55,972 nt of DNA from Myxococcales bacterium (GCA_020431405.1 JAGQIK010000002.1:1-55972), one strand, 5' to 3'. Positions 34,050 to 42,925 are shown, numbered from the stretch's first letter. Translations and numbers: made by a program. Notes: a model not told the origin generated them from the sequence alone.

Positions 34050-35474
34050 TCAGTCGGCGGCGGCGACGCCGGCGGCGGCGCACAGCTCTTCGAAGGCCTC
34101 GTCGACGTGCACGACAAAGTCGTGCAGATCGGGCACGACGTCCCAGTCAGCGTTGAAGCCCCAGTAGATCTTGCCGGCGTACGAGAACAACGCGATGCCG
34201 AGCGCGTGGTTCTGATAGAGCGGCACCAGCGGATAGGTCTCGGTCATGCGTGCGCCGAGCAGATAGAGCGGCACCTGCGGCCCGGGCACGTTGGTGACGA
34301 CGAGGTTGGCGCGGTTGCCGTAGCCGATGCGCGCGGCGACGGTGATCAGCGTCGCCGGCGTCCACTCGCCGACCTCGACGAGCAGCTTGGCGCCGAGCAG
34401 GCCCTTTTCGTCTTTCTGCTCGGACGTGCTGGCGCTGATGATCGCCTGGCGCGCGGCGACGTCGGCCTCGCCGATGGGCAGATCGACGATGATCATCACC
34501 ACCTGGTTGCCGAGCGAGCCGCGCTGGCCCTTGGCGCGCACGCTCACCGGACAGTAGATGCGGTAGTTCAGCTCGGCGAGCCGCTCGGGCGATACGCCGC
34601 GTCCGGCAAAAAAGCGCCGCAGCGCGCCGGCGACGATGTTGAGCACCACGTCGTTGACCGTGCCGCCGAGCTTGTTCTTGACGGCCTTGATGCGGCGCAG
34701 CTCGTGCGCGTGCCAGTCGAAGCGGCGATGCGGTCCGATCTTGGTGTTGAGCGGCGTCGGCGAGGCGGTCTTGCTCCAGTGGCTCAGCGTGTCGCGCAGC
34801 ACCGGCAGCGTGTCGCCGAGCTTGTCGGCGACGGCCTGCGGATCGCGCACGGCGTCGCGCAGCGCGCGCCACAGCGCGGCGGGGCGCTGGCTGTGCTCTA
34901 CAACGGCGTCGCGGATCAGCTCGTCGGCACCGGGCGGCGAGGCGGGCATCCACGGATCGACCTTCGGCGTGGGCGGCAGCGCCGGCGTCGGGCTGAGCAG
35001 CACCTGCATCAGCTCGGCGCCCGAGACGCCGTCGATCATGCAGTGGTGCACCTTGCTGACGAGCGCGAAGACGCCGCCCTCGATGCCCTCGATGACCCAC
35101 ATCTCCCACAGCGGCTTGCCGCGGTCGAGGCGCTGCGAGACGAGCCGCCCACACATGCGCTTGAGCTGGCGCAGCGAGCCCGGCGCCGGCAGCGCGGCGT
35201 GACGCAGGTGGTAGTTGAGGTTGAACTGCTCGTCGTCGACCCACACCGGCGCGCCTTCGATCGGCACGTGCTCGATGCGCTGGCGATAGCGCGGGATCCA
35301 CGACAGCCGCGGCTCGATGAAGTCGCGGATGCGCTTGATGTCGACGCCGCCGTGCTTGTTTTGCAGCGGCTCGGCGTCGAACAGACAGACCGACGCGACG
35401 TGCATGTGCATCGCGTGGTCTTCGAGATCGAGGAAGCTGCGATCGAGCGCGCTGAGGCGTTGGTAGCTGCTCAC
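34050..35474 (-). CDS. Wax ester synthase/diacylglycerol O-acyltransferase (WS/DGAT)
   Basis: 474 aa, normal family length. The N-terminus LSALDRSFLDLED and the active-site motif HHCMIDG (His143-His144, Asp148) define bacterial WS/DGAT, which transfers acyl groups from acyl-CoA to fatty alcohols or diacylglycerol to make storage wax esters or triacylglycerol. C-terminal NLVVTNVPGPQVPLYLLG is the second family signature. The GTG start at 35474 has no Shine-Dalgarno; a TAAACT hexamer (35484-35489, minus strand) 10-15 nt upstream could give a leaderless transcript. It heads a five-gene unit with EXPERA, lipoprotein, DksA-like and GGCT-like genes, and an inverted repeat overlaps its likely promoter. 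Confidence 0.93.
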   Translation of the reverse strand: MSSYQRLSALDRSFLDLEDHAMHMHVASVCLFDAEPLQNKHGGVDIKRIRDFIEPRLSWIPRYRQRIEHVPIEGAPVWVDDEQFNLNYHLRHAALPAPGSLRQLKRMCGRLVSQRLDRGKPLWEMWVIEGIEGGVFALVSKVHHCMIDGVSGAELMQVLLSPTPALPPTPKVDPWMPASPPGADELIRDAVVEHSQRPAALWRALRDAVRDPQAVADKLGDTLPVLRDTLSHWSKTASPTPLNTKIGPHRRFDWHAHELRRIKAVKNKLGGTVNDVVLNIVAGALRRFFAGRGVSPERLAELNYRIYCPVSVRAKGQRGSLGNQVVMIIVDLPIGEADVAARQAIISASTSEQKDEKGLLGAKLLVEVGEWTPATLITVAARIGYGNRANLVVTNVPGPQVPLYLLGARMTETYPLVPLYQNHALGIALFSYAGKIYWGFNADWDVVPDLHDFVVHVDEAFEELCAAAGVAAAD

Positions 35475-35477
35475 GAT

Positions 35478-35503
35478 TGCGCCAGTTTACCGACACTGGC
35501 GCA
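35478..35503. promoter_or_regulatory. Perfect 9-bp inverted repeat over the WS/DGAT promoter (operator candidate)
   Basis: TGCGCCAGT-N8-ACTGGCGCA, immediately upstream of the WS/DGAT GTG start and covering the candidate -10 hexamer. The spacing and symmetry are typical of TetR-family operators, which often control lipid genes. No cognate regulator lies in the window. Confidence 0.5.
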
Positions 35504-35536
35504 CCCGGCGCCACGCAACTTCTGCGTCTCGGCCAA

Positions 35537-35553
35537 GGTGCAGAACGTGCACC
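35537..35553. promoter_or_regulatory. GGTGCA-N5-TGCACC inverted repeat in the divergent promoter region
   Basis: A second palindrome between the WS/DGAT gene (minus) and the export operon (plus), about 90 bp from the MacA-like start. It could control either operon; no experimental basis. Confidence 0.3.
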
Positions 35554-35644
35554 GCTTGCCAGCCAAGTCGTGGAAATGACGCTGCCGAGCCCCATGGCAC
35601 GGCGCTCGCTCTAGCTGCGGGCACCGGATGACTTGGAGGCTGAC

Positions 35645-37033
35645 ATGGCTGAGACGACAAAGACCCCCGCGGGCACGACCCCCGCCGAAGACCTTCTCTT
35701 CGACCCCCCCGCTCCCCGCCGCTGGCGCCGCCGCGCGATCGTCGCGCTGGCCCTCGGCGCCATCGCCGCCGGCTCGGTGCTCGGCTACCAGCACTACAGC
35801 GCGGCCAACCAACCCAAGACCACCTACAAGACCAGCCCCGCCAGCAAAGGCGCCATCGAAAAGACCGTCACCGCGACCGGCACCCTCTCGCCGCGCGTGA
35901 CGGTCTCCGTTGGCAGCCAGGTCTCTGGCCGCATCCTCGCGCTGCACGCCGACTACAACTCGCGCGTCAAGAAGGGGCAGGTCATCGCCAAGCTCGACCC
36001 GACCTCGATCCGCGCCGACTACGCCCGCGTGCAGGCTGACCTGCAGGCGGCGCGCGCGCGTCTGACCAAGGCCATCGCCGCGCAGAGCGAGGCGCTCGCC
36101 AAGTACAAGCGCGACAAGCAGCTCGCCGGCCAGAAGATCGTCGCGACCGCCGAGGTCGAGACGCGCCTGGCGGCCTACCGCGCCGCGCAGGCCGAGGTCG
36201 TCTCGGCGCGCGCTGGCGTGGCGCAGACCAAGGCCTCGCTGGACAAGGTCAAAGACAGCCTCGCCAACACCACGATCATCTCGCCCATCGACGGCATCGT
36301 CGTGTCGCGCTCGGTCGACGTCGGCCAGACCGTCGCCGCGTCGCTGTCGGCGCCGACGCTGTTTTCCATCGCGCAGGACCTGTCGAAGATGGAAGTGCAC
36401 ACCAGCGTTGCCGAGTCCGACGTCGGTCAGCTGCGCCCCGGCATGCCCGTGCGCTTCTCCGTCGACGCCTACCCGAACCAGAAGTTCGAGGGCGTGGTCA
36501 AGCAGGTGCGCTACGAGCCGCAGACCGTGCAGAACGTCGTGACCTACGACGCCGTGGTCAGCGTCGACAACGGCGAGCTCAAGCTGCGCCCCGGCATGAC
36601 GACCAACGTCACGTTCATCATCGACGCCCGCGAAGACGTGATGCGCGTGCCCAACGCGGCGCTGCGCTTCCGCCCCGCGGGTGCTGCGCCTGCTGGCTCG
36701 AAGACGAGCGGCAAGGGCCAGAGCGGCGCCAAGGCCAAGACCAACGCCAACGCCAAGGGCAGCAACGCCAAGGGCAGCAAGGCCGCTAAGGGTTCGCGTC
36801 CGCGCTCGCTGTTCGTGCTGCGCGACGGCAAGCCGGTGCGCCTGCGCGTGACGACGGGCCTTTCGGACGGCTCGCAGATCGAGGTCAAGAGCAGCGAGCT
36901 TCGCGAGGGCGACAAGGTCATCACCTCGGCGAGCACCACCGGCGGCGCGAGCGACAAGGCCGCCGCGTCGAAGAAGCCTCGCGGCAACAACGCCCAGCGT
37001 GGCGGCGCCTCTCGCCGTCGCGGTGTGTTCTAG
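35645..37033 (+). CDS. MacA-like periplasmic adaptor (membrane fusion protein)
   Basis: 462 aa. GGAGG precedes ATG 35645. One N-terminal membrane helix (RAIVALALGAIAAGSVLGY) is followed by the lipoyl-like half motif TVTATGTLSPRVTVSVGSQVSG, a coiled-coil hairpin (about 120-200), the second lipoyl half TIISPIDGIVVSRSVDVGQT and a beta-barrel domain. This is the HlyD/MacA architecture linking an inner-membrane transporter to a TolC channel. Unusual: residues about 348-388 contain an inserted Lys/Asn/Gly/Ala-rich tract with KGSNAKGSKAAKGS-type repeats, flanking the last beta-barrel strands. It is first in a four-gene export operon. Confidence 0.9.
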   Translation: MAETTKTPAGTTPAEDLLFDPPAPRRWRRRAIVALALGAIAAGSVLGYQHYSAANQPKTTYKTSPASKGAIEKTVTATGTLSPRVTVSVGSQVSGRILALHADYNSRVKKGQVIAKLDPTSIRADYARVQADLQAARARLTKAIAAQSEALAKYKRDKQLAGQKIVATAEVETRLAAYRAAQAEVVSARAGVAQTKASLDKVKDSLANTTIISPIDGIVVSRSVDVGQTVAASLSAPTLFSIAQDLSKMEVHTSVAESDVGQLRPGMPVRFSVDAYPNQKFEGVVKQVRYEPQTVQNVVTYDAVVSVDNGELKLRPGMTTNVTFIIDAREDVMRVPNAALRFRPAGAAPAGSKTSGKGQSGAKAKTNANAKGSNAKGSKAAKGSRPRSLFVLRDGKPVRLRVTTGLSDGSQIEVKSSELREGDKVITSASTTGGASDKAAASKKPRGNNAQRGGASRRRGVF

Positions 37034-37044
37034 AGGAGGCCGCC

Positions 37045-37809
37045 ATGACGACCCTGATCAAAGCCACCGATCTGATGAAGGTCTACACCATGGGCGATAG
37101 CCAAGTGCGCGCGCTCGACGGCGTCAGCGTCGAGATCGGCAGCGGCGAGTTTGTCGCCATCATGGGCGCCTCCGGCTCGGGCAAGTCGACGCTGATGAAC
37201 GTGCTCGGCTGTCTCGACCGCCCCACGGCGGGAAGCTACGCGCTCGCTAGCCACGAGGTCTCGCGGCTCAACCGCAAGATGCTCGCCAGCGTTCGCAACA
37301 AGCTCATCGGTTTTGTCTTCCAGAGCTTCAACCTGCTGCCGCGCACCACGGCCGTCGACAATGTCTCGCTGCCGCTGCTCTACGCCGGCGTCTACGGCCG
37401 CGAGGCCGAGCGCCGCGCGGTGGCCGCCCTCGAGACGGTCGGTCTCGGCAAGCGCCTCGACCACAAGCCGTCCGAGCTTTCGGGTGGCCAGCAGCAGCGC
37501 GTCGCCATCGCGCGCGCGCTGATCACCGAGCCGCGACTGATCCTCGCCGACGAGCCCACGGGCAACCTCGACTCGCGCACCACGCTCGAGATCATGGCGC
37601 TCTTCCAGTCGCTCGGCGCGCGCGGCATCACCATCGTGTTCGTCACGCACGAGCCCGAGATCGCGCAGTTCGCCTCGCGGCTGATCGTGATGCGCGACGG
37701 CAAGGTCATCGCCGACAAGAAGCAGACGCCTGCGGTCGCCGATCCCGACGCCGACGCGCACGCGGCCGCCCCGCTCAAGCTCGTCGCCAGCGCTGGAGGT
37801 GCAGCATGA
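37045..37809 (+). CDS. MacB-type ABC transporter ATP-binding protein
   Basis: 254 aa. GAGGAGG is just upstream of ATG 37045. Walker A GASGSGKST, Q-loop FVFQSFNLLP, signature LSGGQQQRVAIARAL, Walker B LILADEPTGNLD and H-loop VFVTHEP are all intact. The GNLDS and Q-S-F-N-L-L-P features place it in the LolD/MacB/FtsE group. It powers the adjacent permease. In E. coli MacB the ATPase and permease are one polypeptide; here they are separate, as in many bacteria. The stop overlaps the permease start (ATGA). Confidence 0.95.
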   Translation: MTTLIKATDLMKVYTMGDSQVRALDGVSVEIGSGEFVAIMGASGSGKSTLMNVLGCLDRPTAGSYALASHEVSRLNRKMLASVRNKLIGFVFQSFNLLPRTTAVDNVSLPLLYAGVYGREAERRAVAALETVGLGKRLDHKPSELSGGQQQRVAIARALITEPRLILADEPTGNLDSRTTLEIMALFQSLGARGITIVFVTHEPEIAQFASRLIVMRDGKVIADKKQTPAVADPDADAHAAAPLKLVASAGGAA

Positions 37810-39032
37810 CGCTCCTACGCACCATACCCGTCGCGCTCTCGGCGCTGACGCGCAACAAGCTGCGCTCGCTGCTGACGGTGCTCGGCATCGTCATCGGCGT
37901 CGGCGCGGTCATCGCGATGGTCTCCATCGGCGAAGGCGCCAAGGCGCGCGTGGCCAAGACGTTCGAGAACATCGGCACCAACATGCTCGTGCTGCGCTCC
38001 GGCTCGTCGAGCCGCGGCGGTGTGCGCGGCGGCGCCGGCTCGCGCCAATCGATCACGTGGGACGACCTCGAGGCCGTTCGCCGCGTGGCCGCCGTCAAGT
38101 ACGCCGCCCCGGTCCAGTCGTCGAGCGCGCAAGCACAGAGCGAAGACCAGAACTGGCAGACCAGCGTGCAGGGCACCTCGCCCGAGCTGTTCGAGATCCG
38201 CAACTGGCCGGCCAAGAGCGGCCGCGTGCTGACCGACGTCGACGTGGCCAACAAGGCCAAGGTCGCCGTGCTCGGCACCACCGTCGTCGAGAACCTCTTC
38301 GGCGCTGGCGCCGACCCCATCGGCCAGACCGTGCGCATCAACCGCGTCCCGTTCGTGGTGGTGGGCGTGGCCTCGTCGAAGGGCACGTCGGGCTTCGGCG
38401 GCGACAACGACGACGTCGTCTTCGTGCCGATCACCACGTTCAACGCCAAGATCCAGGGCGGCCTGGGGCGCTACATCCGCGGCAGCATCTACATCGGCGC
38501 GACGTCGCCCGACGCGACCAAGGCGGCGCAGTCCGGCATCGAGCAGGTGCTGCGCCAGCGCCACCGCATCAAGGCCGGCCAGGACGACGACTTCCGTGTG
38601 CGCGACCTCGCCGACCTGGCCAGCGCGCAGCAGCAGAGCGCCGAGACGATCACGTCGCTTCTGCTCGGCGTGGCGCTCGTCAGCCTCGTCGTCGGCGGTA
38701 TCGGCATCATGAACATCATGCTCGTCAGCGTGACCGAGCGTACGCGCGAGATCGGCCTGCGTATGGCCATCGGCGCCACGCCGCGCAACGTGTTGACGCA
38801 GTTTCTGGTCGAGGCCGTCGCGTTGTCGGTCATCGGCGGGTTGCTCGGCGTCGCCTGCGGTATGGGCGTGGCGAGCTACCTGGCGGGACAGTTCGGCTTC
38901 GAATTTGTCATGCGCGCCGACATCACGGTCATCGCCGTGATCTTCAGCGCCCTGGTTGGCGTGGTCTTCGGGCTCTACCCGGCTCGCAAGGCGGCGCTTC
39001 TCGACCCGATCCAAGCACTGAGGTACGAATAA
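37806..39032 (+). CDS. MacB-type ABC transporter permease (FtsX-like)
   Basis: 408 aa with the MacB/FtsX topology: an N-terminal membrane helix (LRSLLTVLGIVIGVGAVIAMVSIGEGA), a ~220-residue periplasmic domain, and three C-terminal helices including the FtsX motif IGIMNIMLVSVTERTREIGL and AVALSVIGGLLGVACGM. This family does not transport through the membrane but transmits ATP-driven motion to the periplasmic adaptor and TolC (mechanotransmission). Coupled by ATGA to the ATPase and by TAATG to the TolC-like gene. Substrate is not predictable. Confidence 0.93.
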   Translation: MTLLRTIPVALSALTRNKLRSLLTVLGIVIGVGAVIAMVSIGEGAKARVAKTFENIGTNMLVLRSGSSSRGGVRGGAGSRQSITWDDLEAVRRVAAVKYAAPVQSSSAQAQSEDQNWQTSVQGTSPELFEIRNWPAKSGRVLTDVDVANKAKVAVLGTTVVENLFGAGADPIGQTVRINRVPFVVVGVASSKGTSGFGGDNDDVVFVPITTFNAKIQGGLGRYIRGSIYIGATSPDATKAAQSGIEQVLRQRHRIKAGQDDDFRVRDLADLASAQQQSAETITSLLLGVALVSLVVGGIGIMNIMLVSVTERTREIGLRMAIGATPRNVLTQFLVEAVALSVIGGLLGVACGMGVASYLAGQFGFEFVMRADITVIAVIFSALVGVVFGLYPARKAALLDPIQALRYE

Positions 39033-40591
39033 TGGAAAATCTCAGCAAATATAGCCTTCGTGGCATCAAGAAGATCGCGTTCATCCTCCTTCTGACCCTC
39101 GTCCTCGCGCCGATGACGGCTTTCGCCGGCGCGAGCAAGCCCGAGGCCGTGAAGCTCACGGCCGAGCAGGCGGTGGCGCGCGCGCTGCGCCACAACCTGA
39201 GCCTCGAGGTCGAGCGCCTGCAGGCGGCGCTGTCGGACGCGCCCGAGCGCGCGGCCAACGCAGCCTTCGCGCCGACGCTGTTCGGCGACGCCAGCATCTC
39301 GTCGTCGCCGGGCCAGGTCTCGGCCTCGCGCGCCGGCGTGGCACCGGTCAGCAACCTCAGCGTGGGCGGTGGTATCGGCATGCGCAAGACGTTCAGCACC
39401 GGCACCAGCGTCGACGTCTCGCTGTCGAGCACGGCGCTGATCGCGACGCAGGGTACGCTGAGCAGCCAGAACGGCGTCGACAAGCTCTACCAGAGCAGCG
39501 CCAAGCTCTCGGCGTCGCAGTCGCTACTCAACGGCATCAGCAAGTCGGCCAACGAGATCGGAATCACCGAAGCGCGCATGCAGCGCGACGCGGCCAAGCG
39601 CGCGCTGGCGCGCAAGGCGGAGCAGGTCAGCGCGCAGGTGCTGGCGGCCTACTTCGATCTCGACGCCGCGCTGCGCAAGGACGCCGCGCAGGCGCTGGCG
39701 GTCAAGACCGCCGAGCGTGCCTACGACGACACCAAGAAGCTCGTCGCCGCCGGCAAGAGCGCGCCGCCCGACCTGCTGACGGTCGAGCTCTCGCTCGCGC
39801 AGCAGCGCCGCCAGCGCGTGACGACCACGCAGGCCATCTCCGACGCGCGCGACAAGCTCTCGCGGCTGATCGGCCTCTCGGCCCCCGGCGCGCTGACGAC
39901 GCCCGAGATCATCACCAGCGGCGAGACGCCGAGCCTGCCCGGCGCGGTGGCCATCGACGCGATGCTCTCGTCGGCTTTCGAGCGGCGCGGCGACTACCAG
40001 GCGGCGGTCGAGCAGATCGACCTCAACAAGAAGAAGCTCTCGGCGGCCAAGCACAAGCTGCTGCCCAAGCTCGACCTCGTCGGCAGCGTGTTTGTCACCG
40101 GCATCGGCGCTGACGGCGGCGACGCGGGCGCGGCCGGCAGCAACATCAGCCAGGGCTACGCCTCGAGCTTCGAGATGAACCGCGTCGGTTGGTCGGCTGG
40201 GCTCGTGTTCTCGATGCCGCTCGGCAACGACGCGGCCAAGGCGCAGACCAAGCTGGCCGACCTCGCGCTCAGCCGCGCCACCACGCAGGCGGCGCTGGTC
40301 AAGCAGCAGATCGCGCAGGAGCTGCTCGTCGCGCGCCGCGCGGTGCAGGCCGCCAAGTCGCAGCTCGAGCTGCGCGAGCTGGCGGCCAAGGTCGCCGAGC
40401 GCAAGCTCTCCGACCACCGCGCGCTGTATGCCGCCGGCAAGATCGCCGCTGCGTTGCTCGCCAGCGTGCAGGCCGAAGCGGCCAGCGAGGCGCTCGGCGC
40501 GGCCGAGGCGCGCGCGGCGCTCAGCAAGGCGGTGGTGTCGCTGCACAGCGCGGCCGGCTCGCTGCTGTCGGGCATGAAGCTTTCGATCTAG
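39032..40591 (+). CDS. TolC-like outer-membrane efflux protein
   Basis: 519 aa. A Sec signal peptide (IAFILLLTLVLAPMTAFA) is followed by the two-fold repeated OEP architecture: long amphipathic helices (QAVARALRHNLSLEVERLQAALS; second repeat AMLSSAFERRGDYQAAVEQIDL) and beta-strand segments. No lipobox Cys. It would form the trimeric channel-tunnel that completes the MacAB-type exporter encoded by the three preceding genes. ATG 39032 shares one base with the permease stop (TAATG). Confidence 0.9.
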   Translation: MENLSKYSLRGIKKIAFILLLTLVLAPMTAFAGASKPEAVKLTAEQAVARALRHNLSLEVERLQAALSDAPERAANAAFAPTLFGDASISSSPGQVSASRAGVAPVSNLSVGGGIGMRKTFSTGTSVDVSLSSTALIATQGTLSSQNGVDKLYQSSAKLSASQSLLNGISKSANEIGITEARMQRDAAKRALARKAEQVSAQVLAAYFDLDAALRKDAAQALAVKTAERAYDDTKKLVAAGKSAPPDLLTVELSLAQQRRQRVTTTQAISDARDKLSRLIGLSAPGALTTPEIITSGETPSLPGAVAIDAMLSSAFERRGDYQAAVEQIDLNKKKLSAAKHKLLPKLDLVGSVFVTGIGADGGDAGAAGSNISQGYASSFEMNRVGWSAGLVFSMPLGNDAAKAQTKLADLALSRATTQAALVKQQIAQELLVARRAVQAAKSQLELRELAAKVAERKLSDHRALYAAGKIAAALLASVQAEAASEALGAAEARAALSKAVVSLHSAAGSLLSGMKLSI

Positions 40592-40599
40592 CGCGGCTG

Positions 40600-40988
40600 C
40601 TACTCGAGCAAAGGCACCACGAAGAGCCCCGCCGCACCGCGCCTCGTTCGCTCGAAGCTGAGGTTTCGTACCTGCAGCAGGATGCAGTCGGTCAGCGTCA
40701 CGGCCAGCGTGTCATCCTCGAGCTCGGCGAATACAACCTCCCCGCTTGGCATCACCACCATATCGACACGCACCTGACGTCGTCCCTTCGGCGGCTTGCC
40801 GCACTTGTGCGCCGTCTATCCGCCCTCTGCTGGGCTAGCTGCGACGATGGGTTCTCGAGTTGTTCGATCATCGCCCGCAGTGCCGCGACTTCGGCGGCCT
40901 GGTCGACGTCCTCACGCGCCATATCGGCAAGCTCGCGCTCGAGTTGGGCCACGCGGGCGTGGGCAGCGGCGAGGTCGTCTCGGTGCAT
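40600..40988 (-). pseudogene. Frameshifted coiled-coil protein with AgmX/PglI-like C-terminal domain
   Basis: Two overlapping minus-strand frames look like one broken gene. Frame 1 (40752-40988) encodes a coiled coil (HARVAQLERELADMA, then EVAALRAMIEQLEN) and then loses sense. Frame 2 (stop at 40600; open from about 40820; a GTG at 40773) encodes VRVDMVVMPSGEVVF, LTDCILLQVRN and a final hydrophobic strand LFVVPLLE, the pattern of the AgmX/PglI or TonB-like C-terminal domain common in myxobacterial gliding and envelope proteins. A single +/-1 shift between 40790 and 40830 would fuse them. It could be a pseudogene, a sequencing error or programmed frameshifting. The genes on either side are on the plus strand. 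Confidence 0.5.
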
Positions 40989-41122
40989 GATGACTAGATG
41001 CTCGCCCGAGAGGGCGGTCGCAGCCAGCTGTTCTACAAACTAGCCACGTTGCCCCGGCGACCGTTAACCTTGGGGATTGGAGCGCTCGAGCGCTGCCCCC
41101 AGGAAGGTCGACGGTCGCCGCC

Positions 41123-42916
41123 ATGCCAGACGACGCCGAAAGCAAAAAGAAGGCGAAGGCCCCGGCCAAGAAGGCCCCGGCCAAGAAGGCTTCGACAAAG
41201 AAGTCGAAGGCCCCGGCCAAGAAGGCTTCGACAAAGAAGTCGAAGGCCCCGGACGCCGTCCCGGACGCCGTCGCGGCCGAGCCGGATGTCGAGGTCGTGG
41301 CGGCCGAAGTACCCGCCAAGGCCAAGGCCAAGGCCGCGGCTGGGGCGGCGCTTCCCGAGCGCGGGCCTACCGACGCCGAGCTCGCCGAGCTCGAAGCCGA
41401 GCTCGATGAAGCCGAAGAAGACGGCGACGACGAAGACGACGACGAGGGCCGCTACGAGCCCGAGGTCGGCGTCGAGCACAGCATCGAGTCGGCGCGCAGC
41501 GGGCGCGCGCGCTGTCGCGCCTGCAAAAAGAAGATCGAAAGGGGCGAGCTCAGGCTGCGCGAGGTCTTCGGCAGCCAGTACAGCCAGGACGTGATCTCGC
41601 GCTTCTACCACCTCGGCTGCGGCGCTGACCGCAAGCCGATCGTCTTGCGCCAGGCGCTCGACCGCTACACCGGGCCGCTCGATCGGCGTGACGAGCTCGA
41701 GGCGCGCATCGAGGCGGCGCTCAAGGTGCGTGACCTGGCGCAGGCGACGCCGACGACGAGCACGCAGTACCTCGAGTTTCGCGACAGCATGGCCAAGGGC
41801 GAGGACGAGCAGGCGCGGCTGGTGTTCGCCGACTGGCTGCAGTCGGTGGGCGATCCGCGCGGCGAGCTGATCGCCGCGCAGACGCAGAAGGAGCAGGCCG
41901 ACGACCCCAAGGCGCGCGCTGCCGCTGAAAAGCACGAGCGCGAGCTGATGCGCGACAACAGCGAGCAGTTCGTGCCGAAGCCGTTTCCCGGGCGGGCGAT
42001 TTGGCAGCGCGGCTTCATCGAGCGGCTCGAGATCGACTCGCGCAGCGACGTGATCAAAGACGTGCTCGCTTCGCTGTTCACGCACCCGTCGCTGTTGCTC
42101 TTGCGCGAGCTGTCGGTGCGGCTCGAGGCGCTCGACCGGCTGCTGGTCGGTGCCAACCTGCCCGAGATGCCCGACACGCTGCACGTGCTCGAGCTCGGCG
42201 TGAGCAAGCCGCCGCAGCACTACGAGGAGCGGGTCACGCAGCAGCTCGGTCGCGTGAGCGCGCTGGTCAAGAGCGCGGCGAACTTGCGGCGGCTGTGGCT
42301 CGAGGGTGTCGCCGATATCGAAGCGCTCTCGCATCCGACGCTCGCCGAGCTCGAGCTGGTGGTGGTCGATCCGAGCGCCGAGGAGGCGTGCGAGCCGGGC
42401 GCCCCGGCGCTGTCTCTGCTCTCGCGGCTGGCCAAGCTCTCGCGCGAAGCGCTGCCCTCGCTGGTCTCGCTGGCGATCCACGTCGAGAAGGACCTGCAGG
42501 CGGTGTGCGGTGCGCTGGCGACGAGCGCGATCTTTGGCGGGTTGCGTCGGCTGCGCCTGCAGGGCGAGCTAACCATCGCGGCCGGCGAGGCGCTGGTCAG
42601 CGCGCGCGCCGGGCTCGACAAGCTCGAGACGCTCGATGTCAGCGAGTGCCGCGTGGAGTATCAGGCGCGCGCGCCGCTGGCGTCGATCTGCGAGCAGCTG
42701 CTGGCGCCGCCCGATCCGGTGGCGGCCGCCATCGGCCCCGACGAAGAGGAGCCGAGCAAGGCGCCGCAAGGCGACTGGCTGGTGCGCAACACGCGCAAGC
42801 CCGAGTGGGGCGTCGGTCGCGTGATCGACGAGCGCGATGACGGCGGGCTCGAGGTCGAGTTCGAAAACGCGGGGCTGAAGATCATCCGCGCCGTCGAGCT
42901 GCTCGAGGACGCCTAG
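41123..42916 (+). CDS. PARP-type zinc-finger protein with histone H1-like tail, TIGR02996-like and LRR-like regions
   Basis: 597 aa, probably nucleoid-associated. Residues 8-42 are a Lys/Ala/Pro tail resembling histone H1 (KKAPAKKASTKKSKAPAKK), followed by an acidic stretch (90-110). Residues about 121-170 match the PARP-type zinc finger: SARSGRARCRACKKKIERGE with Cys131, Cys134, then His163 and Cys166 in FYHLGC (CCHC); in eukaryotes this binds DNA breaks. Residues about 213-252 (DEQARLVFADWLQSVGDPRGE) match the TIGR02996 repeat-companion domain. About 310-540 has leucine-rich-repeat-like LRRLWLEG/LRRLRLQG units. The C-terminus (PEWGVGRVIDERDDGGLEVEFENAG) resembles DUF3553. No PARP catalytic domain is present. 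This combination is unusual. Confidence 0.8.
   Translation: MPDDAESKKKAKAPAKKAPAKKASTKKSKAPAKKASTKKSKAPDAVPDAVAAEPDVEVVAAEVPAKAKAKAAAGAALPERGPTDAELAELEAELDEAEEDGDDEDDDEGRYEPEVGVEHSIESARSGRARCRACKKKIERGELRLREVFGSQYSQDVISRFYHLGCGADRKPIVLRQALDRYTGPLDRRDELEARIEAALKVRDLAQATPTTSTQYLEFRDSMAKGEDEQARLVFADWLQSVGDPRGELIAAQTQKEQADDPKARAAAEKHERELMRDNSEQFVPKPFPGRAIWQRGFIERLEIDSRSDVIKDVLASLFTHPSLLLLRELSVRLEALDRLLVGANLPEMPDTLHVLELGVSKPPQHYEERVTQQLGRVSALVKSAANLRRLWLEGVADIEALSHPTLAELELVVVDPSAEEACEPGAPALSLLSRLAKLSREALPSLVSLAIHVEKDLQAVCGALATSAIFGGLRRLRLQGELTIAAGEALVSARAGLDKLETLDVSECRVEYQARAPLASICEQLLAPPDPVAAAIGPDEEEPSKAPQGDWLVRNTRKPEWGVGRVIDERDDGGLEVEFENAGLKIIRAVELLEDA
41174..41245 (+). repeat. Two tandem 36-bp copies in the Lys-rich tail
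   Basis: A 36-base unit, starting GGCCCCGGCCAAGAAGGC, occurs twice head to tail (41174-41209, 41210-41245). It encodes the KAPAKKASTKKS repeat and stays in frame, so the tail length may vary between strains. Confidence 0.85.
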
Positions 42917-42925
42917 CGCGCCGAC

